Shown: positions 33,848 to 42,461 of the stretch, in pieces
Position numbering within the stretch: the first letter of the stretch is position 1
How the letters are laid out: the number at the start of each line of letters is the position of its first letter
Assembly: GCA_047974565.1 (NCBI GenBank)
Contig: JBKECN010000019.1
Location: forward strand, 1-64,000
From: JBDIAG01 sp047974565
GTDB taxonomy: Bacteria; Actinomycetota; Actinomycetes; Actinomycetales; CAWJMD01
Reading direction: 5' to 3'
DNA length: 64,000 bases
Notes under the pieces: generated by a model
The model's database searches: none
The model's input: the letters and a program-made list of their open reading frames with translations, nothing else
Told to the model about the DNA's origin: nothing
Made by a program: the position numbers and the translations under genes

Positions 33848-36800
33848 AGCTTCTCGACCTTCACCCGCACGGCCAGGCCGCTGCCCACGGTTGCCTCGGT
33901 GACGCCCTCGCCGGGGGTCAGCAGATCCAGGTCATTGCTGGCCCCCACCGAATCCGCGAGAGTCTCGCGCACCAGCAGGTCCTGATGGTGCACGGCCGCC
34001 TCCCACACCGGCTGCTCCCCGACCACGGTGAGCCGGATCCGGTCCGAGATCGCCAGGCCGGCCTCGCGGCGGGCCTGCTGCACCACCCGGACCAGGTCGT
34101 TGGCGATGCCGGCCGCGGCCAGTTCCGGGGTCACCTCGGTGTCCAGGACGACGAAGCCTCCCGAGGCCAGCACCCCGACCACTCGCGCGCCCCCGGAGCC
34201 GGCGGAGGTCTCGTCCGCGGCGACGACGGTCTCCACGACATATTCGCCCTCGACCAGCGCCACCCCGCCCGCGCTGACGCTGCCGTCGTCGGCCTGGGTC
34301 CACTCCCCCGACTTGGCGGCCTTGATGACCGCCTGCACCTGCTTGCCAAGGCGCGGGCCGGCGGCCCGGGCGTTGACCACGAGCCGGCGCTCGATGCCGA
34401 AGTCCGCCTCGCCCACGTCGGCCAGGTCCAGCAGCCGCACCTCGCGCACGTTGACCTCGGAGGTGATCAGGTCCGCGTACTCGGCCAGGTCGGCCGCCCC
34501 GGCCACCACGACCGTCAGAGCGTTCAGCGGCAGTCGCACCCGCAGGCCCTCGGCCTTGCGCAGGCCGAGCGCCGTGGAGCAGACCGCGCGCACGGTGCCC
34601 ATCCGAGCCACCAGCGCGTCGTCACGCGGCAGGTCGTCGGCGTCGGGGTAGTCGGTCAGGTGCACACTGCGCCCGCCGGTCAACCCCCGCCAGATCTCCT
34701 CGGTGACCAGTGGCGCCAGCGGGGCGGCCACCCGGCACAGCACCTCCAGCGCTGTGTACAGGGTGTTGAAGGCCTCTTCGTCCTCTCGCCAGAAGCGCTG
34801 CCGGGATCGGCGCACGTACCAGTTCGTCAGGGTGTCGACGTACCCGCGCACCTGGTCGCAGGCGCCGGCGATGTCGTACCGGTCCATGGCCTGGGCAACC
34901 TCGTCCACCAGCCGGCCGGTGACGGCCAGCAGGTATCGGTCCAGCAGGGTGGACGAGGAGGTGGACCAGGTCGCTCGGTAGCCGGCGCCATCGTGACAGG
35001 CGTTGGCGTACAGGGCGAAGAAGTGCCAGGCGTTCCACATCGGCAGCAGGGCCTGCCGCACTCCGTCCCGGATGCCCTGCTCGGTGACCACGAGGTTTCC
35101 CCCGCGCAGGATCGGCGAGGACATCAGGAACCAGCGCATCGCGTCCGCACCGTCGCGGTCGAAGACCTCGGTGACGTCCGGGTAGTTGCGCAGCGACTTG
35201 GACATCTTCTGCCCGTCGTTGCCCAGGACGATGCCGTGCGAGATGCACGAGGAGAAGGCCGGCCGGTCGAACAGCGCGGTGGCCAGGATGTGCAGGGTGT
35301 AGAACCAGCCGCGGGTCTGCCCGATGTACTCGACGATGAAGTCGCCCGGGAAGTGATGCTCGAACCAGGCACCTGTCTCGCCGGCCCGCATCGCCGCGGT
35401 GTCACGCACCGGGGACGGCCAGGACGCCGATTCCGCGGAGTTCTCGAACGGATAATGCACCTGGGCGAAGCTCATCGAGCCGGAGTCGAACCACACGTCC
35501 AGCACGTCCGGCACTCGGCGCATCGTGGAGCGACCGGTGGGGTCGTCGGGGTTCGGCCTGGTGAGTTCGTCGATGTACGGGCGGTGCACGTCGATCTCGC
35601 CGGTGGTCGGATTCATCGGCAGCCGCCCGAAGGCCTCTTCCAGTTCGGCGAGCGAGCCATAGGCCTCCACCCGCGGGTGGTTCGGATCGTCGCTCACCCA
35701 GACCGGAATCGGGCTGCCCCAGAATCGGTTCCGGCTGATGGACCAGTCACGCGCATTGCTCAGCCAGGTGCCGAACTGGCCGTCCTTGACGTGCTCGGGC
35801 ACCCAGGAGATCTCCTGGTTGAGTTCGACCATCCGGTCACGGAAGGCGGTGACCTGGACGAACCACGACGAGACAGCCTTGTAGATCAACGGGTTTCGGC
35901 AGCGCCAGCAGTGTGGGTAGGAGTGGTCGTAGGTGGCCGAGCGCACCAGCTGGCCGTGGTCGCGGAGCCAGGCGATGATCTTCGGATTGGCCTCGAAGAC
36001 CTGCAATCCTTCGAAGTCGGGTACCACGGAGGTGAATCGCGCCCGCTCGTCGACGGTGAGAACCGTTGGGATTCCGTTGCTCTCGCAGATCTGCTGGTCC
36101 ACCTCACCGTAGGCCGAGGCCATGTGCACCGCACCGGTACCGTCGGTGGTGGTGACCTCGTCCCCACCGTCGAGTACCCGGAAGGCGGCACCGGTGCCGA
36201 AACGCTCGACGTCGGTGAGGTAGTCGAACAACGGGGTGTAGCCCCGCCCGATGAGGTCGCTGCCCCGGTAGCGGGCGGTGATCCGGTCGGCGGCGTCCTC
36301 ACCGAGTTCGCGGGCGTAGGCGGCCAGCCGCGCCTCGGCGATCAAGTAGGTGTGCCCGTCCTCGTGGGGCACCGCGACGTACCCGATGTCCGGCCCGACG
36401 GCCACCGCCAGGTTCGAGGGCAGCGTCCACGGGGTGGTCGTCCACACCATGAGCCGCTCACCGGTGTCGAGCTCGACGAAGACGGTGACCGACGGATCCT
36501 GACGCTGCTGATAGACCTCGGCATCCATCCGAAGTTCGTGGTTCGACAGCGGGGTCTCGTCCACCCAGCAGTAGGGCAGCACTCGGAAGCCCTCGTACAC
36601 CAGGCCCTTGTCGAACAGGCTCTTGAAGGCCCACAGCACCGACTCCATGAAGCTGACGTTGAGCGTCTTGTAGTCGTTGTCGAAGTCGACCCACCGGGCC
36701 TGCCGGTTGACGTAGGCCCGCCATTCGTCGGTGTACTTCAGCACCGATGCCCGGCAGGCGTCGTTGAAGGTGCCGATCCCCAGCTCGAGGATCTCCCCGC

Positions 36801-37167
36801 GACCCTTGATGCCCAGCTGCCGCTCGGCCTCGAGCTCGGCCGGCAGTCCGTGGGTGTCCCAGCCGAAGCGGCGCTCCACCCGGCGCCCGCGCATCGTGAA
36901 GTAGCGCGGCACCACATCCTTGACGTATCCGGTGAGCAGGTGGCCGTAGTGCGGCAGGCCGTTGGCAAAGGGTGGCCCGTCGTAGAAGACGAACTCGTTC
37001 TCGCCGTTCTCCCCCGGCGGCCGGTTGTCGATGCTGGCCTGGAAGGTGCCGTCGCCTTCCCAGTACGCCAGAACGGCCTTCTCGATGCTCGGGAAGGCGG
37101 GAGAAGCCGCCACGGGCGAATCTCCACTGGTGCTTGCCCGGGGGTAACGGCCGTGCTTGTCGCTCAC
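33844..37167 (-). CDS. ileS: Isoleucyl-tRNA synthetase
   Basis: A 1107-residue class I synthetase charging tRNA-Ile. The HIGH-type motif is in NGLPHYGHLLTG near residue 73; the KMSKS loop is GQKMSKSLRNYPD near 648; the CP1 editing domain lies between. Length and sequence fit the long, type-2 (actinobacterial/eukaryote-like) IleRS, a class that tends to be less sensitive to mupirocin. The start is a GTG with GGAG upstream. A T-box leader precedes it, so translation should rise when uncharged tRNA-Ile accumulates. Confidence 0.97.
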   Translation of the reverse strand: MSDKHGRYPRASTSGDSPVAASPAFPSIEKAVLAYWEGDGTFQASIDNRPPGENGENEFVFYDGPPFANGLPHYGHLLTGYVKDVVPRYFTMRGRRVERRFGWDTHGLPAELEAERQLGIKGRGEILELGIGTFNDACRASVLKYTDEWRAYVNRQARWVDFDNDYKTLNVSFMESVLWAFKSLFDKGLVYEGFRVLPYCWVDETPLSNHELRMDAEVYQQRQDPSVTVFVELDTGERLMVWTTTPWTLPSNLAVAVGPDIGYVAVPHEDGHTYLIAEARLAAYARELGEDAADRITARYRGSDLIGRGYTPLFDYLTDVERFGTGAAFRVLDGGDEVTTTDGTGAVHMASAYGEVDQQICESNGIPTVLTVDERARFTSVVPDFEGLQVFEANPKIIAWLRDHGQLVRSATYDHSYPHCWRCRNPLIYKAVSSWFVQVTAFRDRMVELNQEISWVPEHVKDGQFGTWLSNARDWSISRNRFWGSPIPVWVSDDPNHPRVEAYGSLAELEEAFGRLPMNPTTGEIDVHRPYIDELTRPNPDDPTGRSTMRRVPDVLDVWFDSGSMSFAQVHYPFENSAESASWPSPVRDTAAMRAGETGAWFEHHFPGDFIVEYIGQTRGWFYTLHILATALFDRPAFSSCISHGIVLGNDGQKMSKSLRNYPDVTEVFDRDGADAMRWFLMSSPILRGGNLVVTEQGIRDGVRQALLPMWNAWHFFALYANACHDGAGYRATWSTSSSTLLDRYLLAVTGRLVDEVAQAMDRYDIAGACDQVRGYVDTLTNWYVRRSRQRFWREDEEAFNTLYTALEVLCRVAAPLAPLVTEEIWRGLTGGRSVHLTDYPDADDLPRDDALVARMGTVRAVCSTALGLRKAEGLRVRLPLNALTVVVAGAADLAEYADLITSEVNVREVRLLDLADVGEADFGIERRLVVNARAAGPRLGKQVQAVIKAAKSGEWTQADDGSVSAGGVALVEGEYVVETVVAADETSAGSGGARVVGVLASGGFVVLDTEVTPELAAAGIANDLVRVVQQARREAGLAISDRIRLTVVGEQPVWEAAVHHQDLLVRETLADSVGASNDLDLLTPGEGVTEATVGSGLAVRVKVEKL

Positions 37168-37194
37168 TCGTCTCGCTCCACGTCACCGCCAGCA

Positions 37195-37410
37195 TGCCGG
37201 CGTCTGGTCGTGTTGCAGGGACGAAACCCGCCACTGGTGGACGGGTACCGCGGTACCACCCCGCTTGTCGTCCCGATGCTGCTGGGACGGCCACTCATAT
37301 GCCGGTGCGATGACGGGCCGGTTCCGTCCGGTTCTACTGAGGGCCCCGGTCGACGGGGCCCGGTTCTTCCGGAGGCTCGCCGGTGATGGCCGGGTCGATG
37401 CCTGTGCAGC
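37195..37410 (-). promoter_or_regulatory. Translational T-box riboswitch of ileS
   Basis: The minus strand carries the T-box core GGGGTGGTACCGCGG (37248-37262), which pairs with the uncharged tRNA acceptor end. Upstream, hairpin CCGG-CCATCA-CCGG (37380-37393) exposes ATC, an Ile codon, at 37385-37387 as specifier: the shortened Stem I of actinobacterial ileS leaders. A GC stem GGGCCCC/GGGGCCC (37341-37361) lies between. There is no U-tract terminator, and the ribosome site is about 60 bases downstream, so control of translation rather than termination is expected. TAGACT (37412-37417) is a possible -10 box, without a clear -35. Confidence 0.88.
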
Positions 37411-37607
37411 GAGTCTAGCGGTCACCAGCGCCCACACCGAACCGAATCGGCGGTGTCGGCACGGTCGCGGGTCGGGCGTCACTCGCCGACGTCCAGAGCC
37501 ATGCCTCGTCCGCTGCACCCACGCCTGCGTCGACGATCTTGCGGGGGCGCGGTTCGACCCGCGGGGCCTGCCCGGCCCGGCGGCGACGCACACCACCGAT
37601 CCGAAGC

Positions 37608-37632
37608 ATCCATTGCCAAACTGGATATATCC
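37608..37632 (+). promoter_or_regulatory. Palindromic elements upstream of the butanediol-type dehydrogenase
   Basis: GGATATATCC (37623-37632) is a perfect 10-base palindrome about 50 bases before the gene, and ATCCA/TGGAT (37608-37626) forms a wider inverted repeat; both are AT-rich against the local GC. They may be an operator or promoter. The rest of 37418-37607 between the divergent genes shows nothing I can identify. Confidence 0.35.
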
Positions 37633-37680
37633 GTCGCATCCATGTGTGGCGGAAACATCGGACCAACGGAGGAAACCGAT

Positions 37681-38763
37681 ATGCGCGCCGCCAGGTACTA
37701 CGGAAACAGCGACATCCGGATCGAGCAGGTGGACGAGCCCGTGGTGGGTCCCGGGGAGGTGGGCATCACGGTGGCCTGGTGCGGGATCTGCGGCAGCGAC
37801 CTGCACGAGTACAAGGACGGCCCGATCTTCTGTCCCACGCCGGACACCCCACACCCCACGTCCGGGGAGACCGCCCCGATCACCCTCGGGCACGAGATGT
37901 CCGGGGTGGTGTATGAGGTAGGCGAGGGCGTGGACGACCTGGAGGTGGGTCAGCACGTCGTGGTCGAGCCCTACATCCTGCCCGACGACGTCGACACCGG
38001 CCCGAACAGCGACGACTACCACCTCAGCCCCGGCATGGGCTTCATCGGGCTGTGCGGTCGCGGGGGTGGGCTCGGGGAGAAACTGTCGGTGCGACGACGC
38101 TGGGTGCACCCGATCAGCGATGACATCCCGCTCGACCAGGCAGCCCTGATCGAGCCGCTCTCGGTGGCCTATCACGCCTTCCAGCGCAGCGGGGCCCGGG
38201 CCGGCGACTTCGCCCTGGTCGGTGGCGCCGGCCCGATCGGCCTGCTCACCGCCGCGGTGCTCAAGGCCGAGGGCCTCACGGTGGCGATCTCCGAGCCCAG
38301 CGAACTGCGCCGGATCAAGGCCGCCGAATCCGGTGTGGATCATGTCTTCGATCCCCGCGAGACGGACGTGGCCGAGGCGGTGCGGGCCCTGACCGACGGC
38401 GCGGGGGCCCGGGTGGCCTTCGAGTGCACCTCCGTGCAGCCTGCGATGGACACCCTGGTGGACGCGCTGGCCCCCCGCGGGGTGCTCGTGGTGGTCTCCA
38501 TCTGGGGGACCCGGGGCTCCTTCGACATGCAGCAGCTGGTGCTCAAGGAGATCGACATCCGGGGCACCATCGCCTACGTGAACTCCCACCCGGCCACCAT
38601 CGCGCTGGTGGAGGACGGCAAGATCGAACTGGGCCAGTTCATCACCGGCAAGATCGCCCTCGACGGGCTGGTCGAGGAGGGCCTGGACACGCTGATCAAC
38701 CGCAACGAGACGGCGGTGAAGATTCTCGTCTCCCCGACCGGTCAGGGATTGCCCGTCGGGTAG
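37681..38763 (+). CDS. Zinc alcohol dehydrogenase, 2,3-butanediol dehydrogenase type
   Basis: A 360-residue medium-chain dehydrogenase. Catalytic zinc ligands are in WCGICGSDLHEY (Cys near 38), LGHEMSGVV (GHE near 70) and the later VEP segment; NAD-binding VGGAGPIGLLTAAVLKAEG is near 180. It closely follows the (R,R)-butanediol dehydrogenase group, which interconverts acetoin and 2,3-butanediol or related diols; other secondary alcohols are possible. GGAGG lies nine bases before the ATG. The structural-zinc cysteine lobe is reduced, as in this group. Single-gene unit ending at a strong hairpin. Confidence 0.88.
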   Translation: MRAARYYGNSDIRIEQVDEPVVGPGEVGITVAWCGICGSDLHEYKDGPIFCPTPDTPHPTSGETAPITLGHEMSGVVYEVGEGVDDLEVGQHVVVEPYILPDDVDTGPNSDDYHLSPGMGFIGLCGRGGGLGEKLSVRRRWVHPISDDIPLDQAALIEPLSVAYHAFQRSGARAGDFALVGGAGPIGLLTAAVLKAEGLTVAISEPSELRRIKAAESGVDHVFDPRETDVAEAVRALTDGAGARVAFECTSVQPAMDTLVDALAPRGVLVVVSIWGTRGSFDMQQLVLKEIDIRGTIAYVNSHPATIALVEDGKIELGQFITGKIALDGLVEEGLDTLINRNETAVKILVSPTGQGLPVG

Positions 38764-38862
38764 GCGCGGATCTGGGGGTGCCGCTCGACGGCAGGGCTAC
38801 CGGTCCTGCCACGGCACGGCACGTGCAAGCACGCGAAGGCCGACGCACGCGAAGTTCACGAT

Positions 38863-38908
38863 CCGCGAGCTTCGAGGGCCGCGAGCTTCGAGGCCGCGAA
38901 CTTCAAGG
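38863..38908. repeat. Three tandem copies of a 15-16 bp unit
   Basis: ccgcgagcttcgaggg (38863-38878), ccgcgagcttcgagg (38879-38893) and ccgcgaacttcaagg (38894-38908) follow each other directly in the spacer after the dehydrogenase gene. The third copy has two substitutions. Related gcacgcgaag motifs occur just upstream (38830-38853). Confidence 0.85.
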
Positions 38909-38931
38909 CTCGCGGACAACCACACAACGAA

Positions 38932-38965
38932 ACGGACCCGACGGCATGTTCGCCGTCGGGTCCGT
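38932..38965. terminator. Bidirectional terminator, 14-bp perfect stem
   Basis: ACGGACCCGACGGC (38932-38945) pairs perfectly with GCCGTCGGGTCCGT (38952-38965) around a six-base loop, between the convergent dehydrogenase and symporter genes. On the minus strand the stem is followed by TTCGTTGTGTG, a weak U-rich tract, so it best serves the symporter but likely stops both. Confidence 0.85.
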
Positions 38966-39013
38966 CTCTGTCGGGCCGGCCCGGGTAGTGCCCGGGTCAG
39001 GTGATCGGCAGGC

Positions 39014-40462
39014 TCAGTGCGCGTCCACCATCTTGATCTCGCCGCTCTTGACCCGGTTGTAGTAACCGAGGATCTCGGTGCGGATGACCTTGGCCATGAA
39101 GTACAGCCCGACGATGTTCGCCAGTCCGAGCAGGAAGATCATGCTGTCGGAGAAGTCGATCACCGGGCCGAGCGCAGCGGCCGAGCCGATGACGGTGAAG
39201 ATGCAGAAGACGACCTTGAAGACGTTCTCCGCCACGGCGCTGTCGCCGAAGAGGTAGGCGGTGGCCTTCATGCCGTAGTACGACCAGCTGATCATCGTGG
39301 AGAAGGCGAACATCACCACGGCGAAGGCCAGCACGGTCGGGAACCAGGGAAGCACCGACTCGAAGGCCCGCGAAGTGAGCTTGACCCCACCGATCTCGCC
39401 GGCATCCGGGTCGTTCCAGGCGCCGGAGATGACGATGGTCAGCGCGGTCATGGTGCAGATCACCACGGTGTCGATGAACGGCTCGAGCGAGGCCACGAAG
39501 CCCTCGGTCGCCGGCTCCTTGGTCTTGACCGCGGAGTGCGCCACCGCCGCCGACCCCAGGCCGGCCTCGTTGGAGAAGGCCGCCCGCTGGAAGCCGACGA
39601 TCAGCGCACCGATGACACCACCGACGGCACCGGTGCCGGTGAAGGCGCCGGAGAAGATCTCACCGAAGGCGGTCGGCACCGAGCCGATGTTGCCGAAGAT
39701 CACGATGAGGCAGGCGGTCACGTACAGCACGGCCATGAACGGGACGATCTTCTCGGTGACCTTGGCGATCGACTTGATGCCGCCGATGATCACCGCACCG
39801 ACCAGGACGGCGAAGACCAGCCCGATGGCCCAGGAGTAGTTGCCCAGCGGGCCGTCGGCGCCACCGGTGACCTCGATCACCTGAGCGGCAGCCTGGTTGG
39901 ACTGGAACATGTTCCCGCCACCAAGGGAGCCACCGATCATGCAGATCGCGAAGAAGATGGCCAGGCCACGGCCTAGACCAGGCCGGCCCAGCGCCTTCAT
40001 CCCGTCGGTGAGGTAGTACATCGGGCCACCGGAGACGCTGCCGTCCTTGTGGTAGCGCCGGTACTTCACGCCGAGCATGCACTCGGCCATCTTGGTGCTC
40101 ATCCCGAGGAAGCCGCAGATGATCATCCAGAACGTGGCACCGGGCCCGCCGATCGAGATGGCCACCGCGACACCGGCGATGTTGCCCAGGCCGACCGTTC
40201 CCGAGACGGCGGTGGCGAGCGCCTGGAAGTGGCTGACCTCGCCGGCGTCGTTGGGGTCGGAGTACTTGCCGCGCACCAGGTTGATCGCGAGCTTGAAGCC
40301 CCGCACGTTCATGAAGCCGAGCCACACGGTGAAGAAGGCACCGGCGACGACGAGCCAGCACACGATCAGCGGCAGATCGGCGCCACCGATGCTGACCGAG
40401 TAGAAGACGACCGAGGTGATCCAGCCCGAGAGGGTCTCAAAGCCACTGACGACGGCACCCAT
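39014..40462 (-). CDS. Alanine/glycine:cation symporter (AGCS family)
   Basis: A 482-residue sodium-coupled amino-acid carrier with about eleven membrane segments. Family motifs include ALATAVSGTVGLGNIAGVAVAISIGGPGATFWM near residue 85, VSGGPMYYL near 145, and FSNEAGLGSAAVAHSAVKTKEP near 295. It imports alanine, glycine or serine with Na+. The ATG at 40462 shares one base with the UspA stop; a GTG one codon upstream would give a four-base overlap instead. Confidence 0.94.
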   Translation of the reverse strand: MGAVVSGFETLSGWITSVVFYSVSIGGADLPLIVCWLVVAGAFFTVWLGFMNVRGFKLAINLVRGKYSDPNDAGEVSHFQALATAVSGTVGLGNIAGVAVAISIGGPGATFWMIICGFLGMSTKMAECMLGVKYRRYHKDGSVSGGPMYYLTDGMKALGRPGLGRGLAIFFAICMIGGSLGGGNMFQSNQAAAQVIEVTGGADGPLGNYSWAIGLVFAVLVGAVIIGGIKSIAKVTEKIVPFMAVLYVTACLIVIFGNIGSVPTAFGEIFSGAFTGTGAVGGVIGALIVGFQRAAFSNEAGLGSAAVAHSAVKTKEPATEGFVASLEPFIDTVVICTMTALTIVISGAWNDPDAGEIGGVKLTSRAFESVLPWFPTVLAFAVVMFAFSTMISWSYYGMKATAYLFGDSAVAENVFKVVFCIFTVIGSAAALGPVIDFSDSMIFLLGLANIVGLYFMAKVIRTEILGYYNRVKSGEIKMVDAH

Positions 40463-40890
40463 CACGGCACCACCGTCACCGGGACGCGGCTGTTCTGCAC
40501 CAGCCGCTGGGCAACGCTGCCGAAGAGCGTCTCGCGCAGGCCGGAGTCGCCGGTGCGCCCGACGATGACGTGCGCCGCGCTGTGCTCGTGCGCGATGTCG
40601 AGCAGGGTCTCGGACGGGCTACCGTGCCGGACCACGCTGGTCGGCGTACGCCCCCCTGCGGTGACCAGGTCGGTCATCGGCTTCACCACCTGTTCTTGCG
40701 CGGCCTCCAGCTCGAGCTCGCGCCGACGGGGCCGCTCCTCGTTCTCCGTGGGAGTGTTGAACGAGTAGGGCGACCAGTTGATGACGTGGACGATGACGAT
40801 CTCCACGTCGGACGGGACGAACTTGAGTGCGAACTCGATGGCACGAGTGGATGCGGACCCGTTGTCCACACCCACGACGACACTCGGCAT
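40462..40890 (-). CDS. Universal stress protein (ATP-binding type)
   Basis: A 142-residue UspA-domain protein beginning MPSVVVGVDNGSASTRAIEFAL and ending with VIVGRTGDSGLRETLFGSVAQ, which contains the GxxGx9GS ATP-binding signature. GGAGGT lies four bases before the ATG. It is directly upstream of and overlapping the AGCS symporter; UspA domains often accompany transporters and may tune them, which I infer from position only. Confidence 0.92.
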   Translation of the reverse strand: MPSVVVGVDNGSASTRAIEFALKFVPSDVEIVIVHVINWSPYSFNTPTENEERPRRRELELEAAQEQVVKPMTDLVTAGGRTPTSVVRHGSPSETLLDIAHEHSAAHVIVGRTGDSGLRETLFGSVAQRLVQNSRVPVTVVP

Positions 40891-41010
40891 AGGAACCTCC
40901 TCCGGACTTCGCAAGATCGTCCGGGCGGGGCCATTCGACCGCAAGCCTAAGCCCTCGAACCAGGGCAGATGTCATTCAAATGTTATGAGTCGGGGCGAGA
41001 AATCGGACAA

Positions 41011-42390
41011 TCATTCGGGGAAAAGCGCTCCTGGGTTGAAAACGTTCTCGGGGTCGAGCGCCCGCTTGATGCGGCGGTTCAGGTCCATCACCTCATCGCC
41101 GAGCATCACCGGCAGCATCGCCGACTTGAACCGCCCCACCCCGTGCTCGCCGGTGATGGTTCCGCCGAGACCGATTGCCAGGCGCATGATCTCGTCGAAA
41201 GCGTGGTACGCGCGCTCCACCGACACGGGGTCCGACTGGTCGAAGACGACGATGGGGTGGGTGTTGCCGTCGCCGGCGTGCGCAACGACCGGAATTCGCA
41301 GCTCGACCTCGGCTGCGATCTTCGTGACACCATTCACCAACTCGGGCAACCTCGGCACCGGCACCCCGACGTCCTCCAACAGGACCGCGCCTTGGGCCTC
41401 GACCGCAGGAAGCACGCTGCGCCGGGCCATGGTGAACATCTCCGCCTCCTCGGCGTCGTGGGTCTGGAAGATCTCGCTGGCCCCCGCGGCGGCGAACTCG
41501 GCTGCGAGCGAATCGAGTTCGACGATCCGCGCGTCACCCGGCGCATCGGACTGGGCCAGCACGAGAGCGCCGGCGCTTCGGTCCAGGCCGAAGGAGCGAT
41601 AGTCCTCCACCGCGTTGATGGTGGCGTTGTCCATGAGTTCGAGCATTGCGGGCCGCACCCTGGCGCACGCCCTGACCACCCCGTGGGCCGCCGCCTCCGG
41701 AGTGGCGAAGAGCGCCACCAGGGTGGCCGGTTCGGCGGGGGTCGGCACCAGGCGCAGCACCGCCGAGGTGAAGATGCCGAGCGTGCCCTCGCTGCCCACG
41801 AAGAGTTTGATCAGCGGCAGGCCGGCCACGTCCTTGAGGTTGCGCCCGCCGAGCCTGACCAGGCTCCCGTCGGCCAGGACCACGTCCAACCCGAGCACGT
41901 AGTCGGTGGTAACGCCGTACTTGACGCAGCACAGGCCACCCGCGTTCGTCGCGAGATTCCCTCCGATGGAACACATCTCGAACGACGACGGATCGGGTGG
42001 ATAGGTAAGGCCGTGTTCGGCGGCGGCGCGCTTGACGTCCACGTTCAGGGCGCCGGGCTCGACCGTGGCGGTGCGGGTAGCGGGGTCGATCCGCACCTGG
42101 GTCATCCGGTCCAGGCTGATCGTCAGGCCGCCCTCGATCGCATTGGACCCGGCGGACAACCCGCTGCCGGCACCGCGCGGCACGATGGGGATGCCGTGCC
42201 GGCTCGCCCAGCGCACCCCGGCCTGGACGTGGGCTGCGGTGCGGGCCCGCAACACCGCCAGCGGCATGCCCGCCTCCCCCGCCTTGCACCAGTCGCGCCG
42301 GTAGGCCTGCATGGTGTCCGGGTCGGTGCACACCTGCTCGGAGCCGACCTCGGCGACTAGCTCGGCCAGGTGGGACGGATCGCTGTCCAT
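41011..42390 (-). CDS. FAD-linked oxidase, glycolate oxidase GlcD-like
   Basis: A 459-residue FAD_binding_4 protein. The FAD-binding segment VPRGAGSGLSAGSNAIEGGL is near residue 72, with IGGNLATNAGGLCCVKYGVTTDYVLGLDVVLADG following, and the C-terminal domain ends GEHGVGRFKSAML and LDPENVFNPGALFP. Family members oxidise 2-hydroxy acids (glycolate, D-lactate, D-2-hydroxyglutarate). No GlcE/GlcF partner genes are next to it, so a single-subunit D-lactate or 2-hydroxyacid dehydrogenase is likely. ATG at 42390. Confidence 0.9.
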   Translation of the reverse strand: MDSDPSHLAELVAEVGSEQVCTDPDTMQAYRRDWCKAGEAGMPLAVLRARTAAHVQAGVRWASRHGIPIVPRGAGSGLSAGSNAIEGGLTISLDRMTQVRIDPATRTATVEPGALNVDVKRAAAEHGLTYPPDPSSFEMCSIGGNLATNAGGLCCVKYGVTTDYVLGLDVVLADGSLVRLGGRNLKDVAGLPLIKLFVGSEGTLGIFTSAVLRLVPTPAEPATLVALFATPEAAAHGVVRACARVRPAMLELMDNATINAVEDYRSFGLDRSAGALVLAQSDAPGDARIVELDSLAAEFAAAGASEIFQTHDAEEAEMFTMARRSVLPAVEAQGAVLLEDVGVPVPRLPELVNGVTKIAAEVELRIPVVAHAGDGNTHPIVVFDQSDPVSVERAYHAFDEIMRLAIGLGGTITGEHGVGRFKSAMLPVMLGDEVMDLNRRIKRALDPENVFNPGALFPE

Positions 42391-42461
42391 GACAGCCCAC
42401 GCTACTGTCCGAACCTGGGGCCGTCGCGACAGCATCGCCGGGGCAGTTCGGAGCCCCGAGC

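Noticed and set aside
33739..37386. 1215-codon open frame antisense to ileS and folC
   Set aside because: Shadow frame with Gly/His/Arg/Val bias and no motif; both sense genes are well supported.
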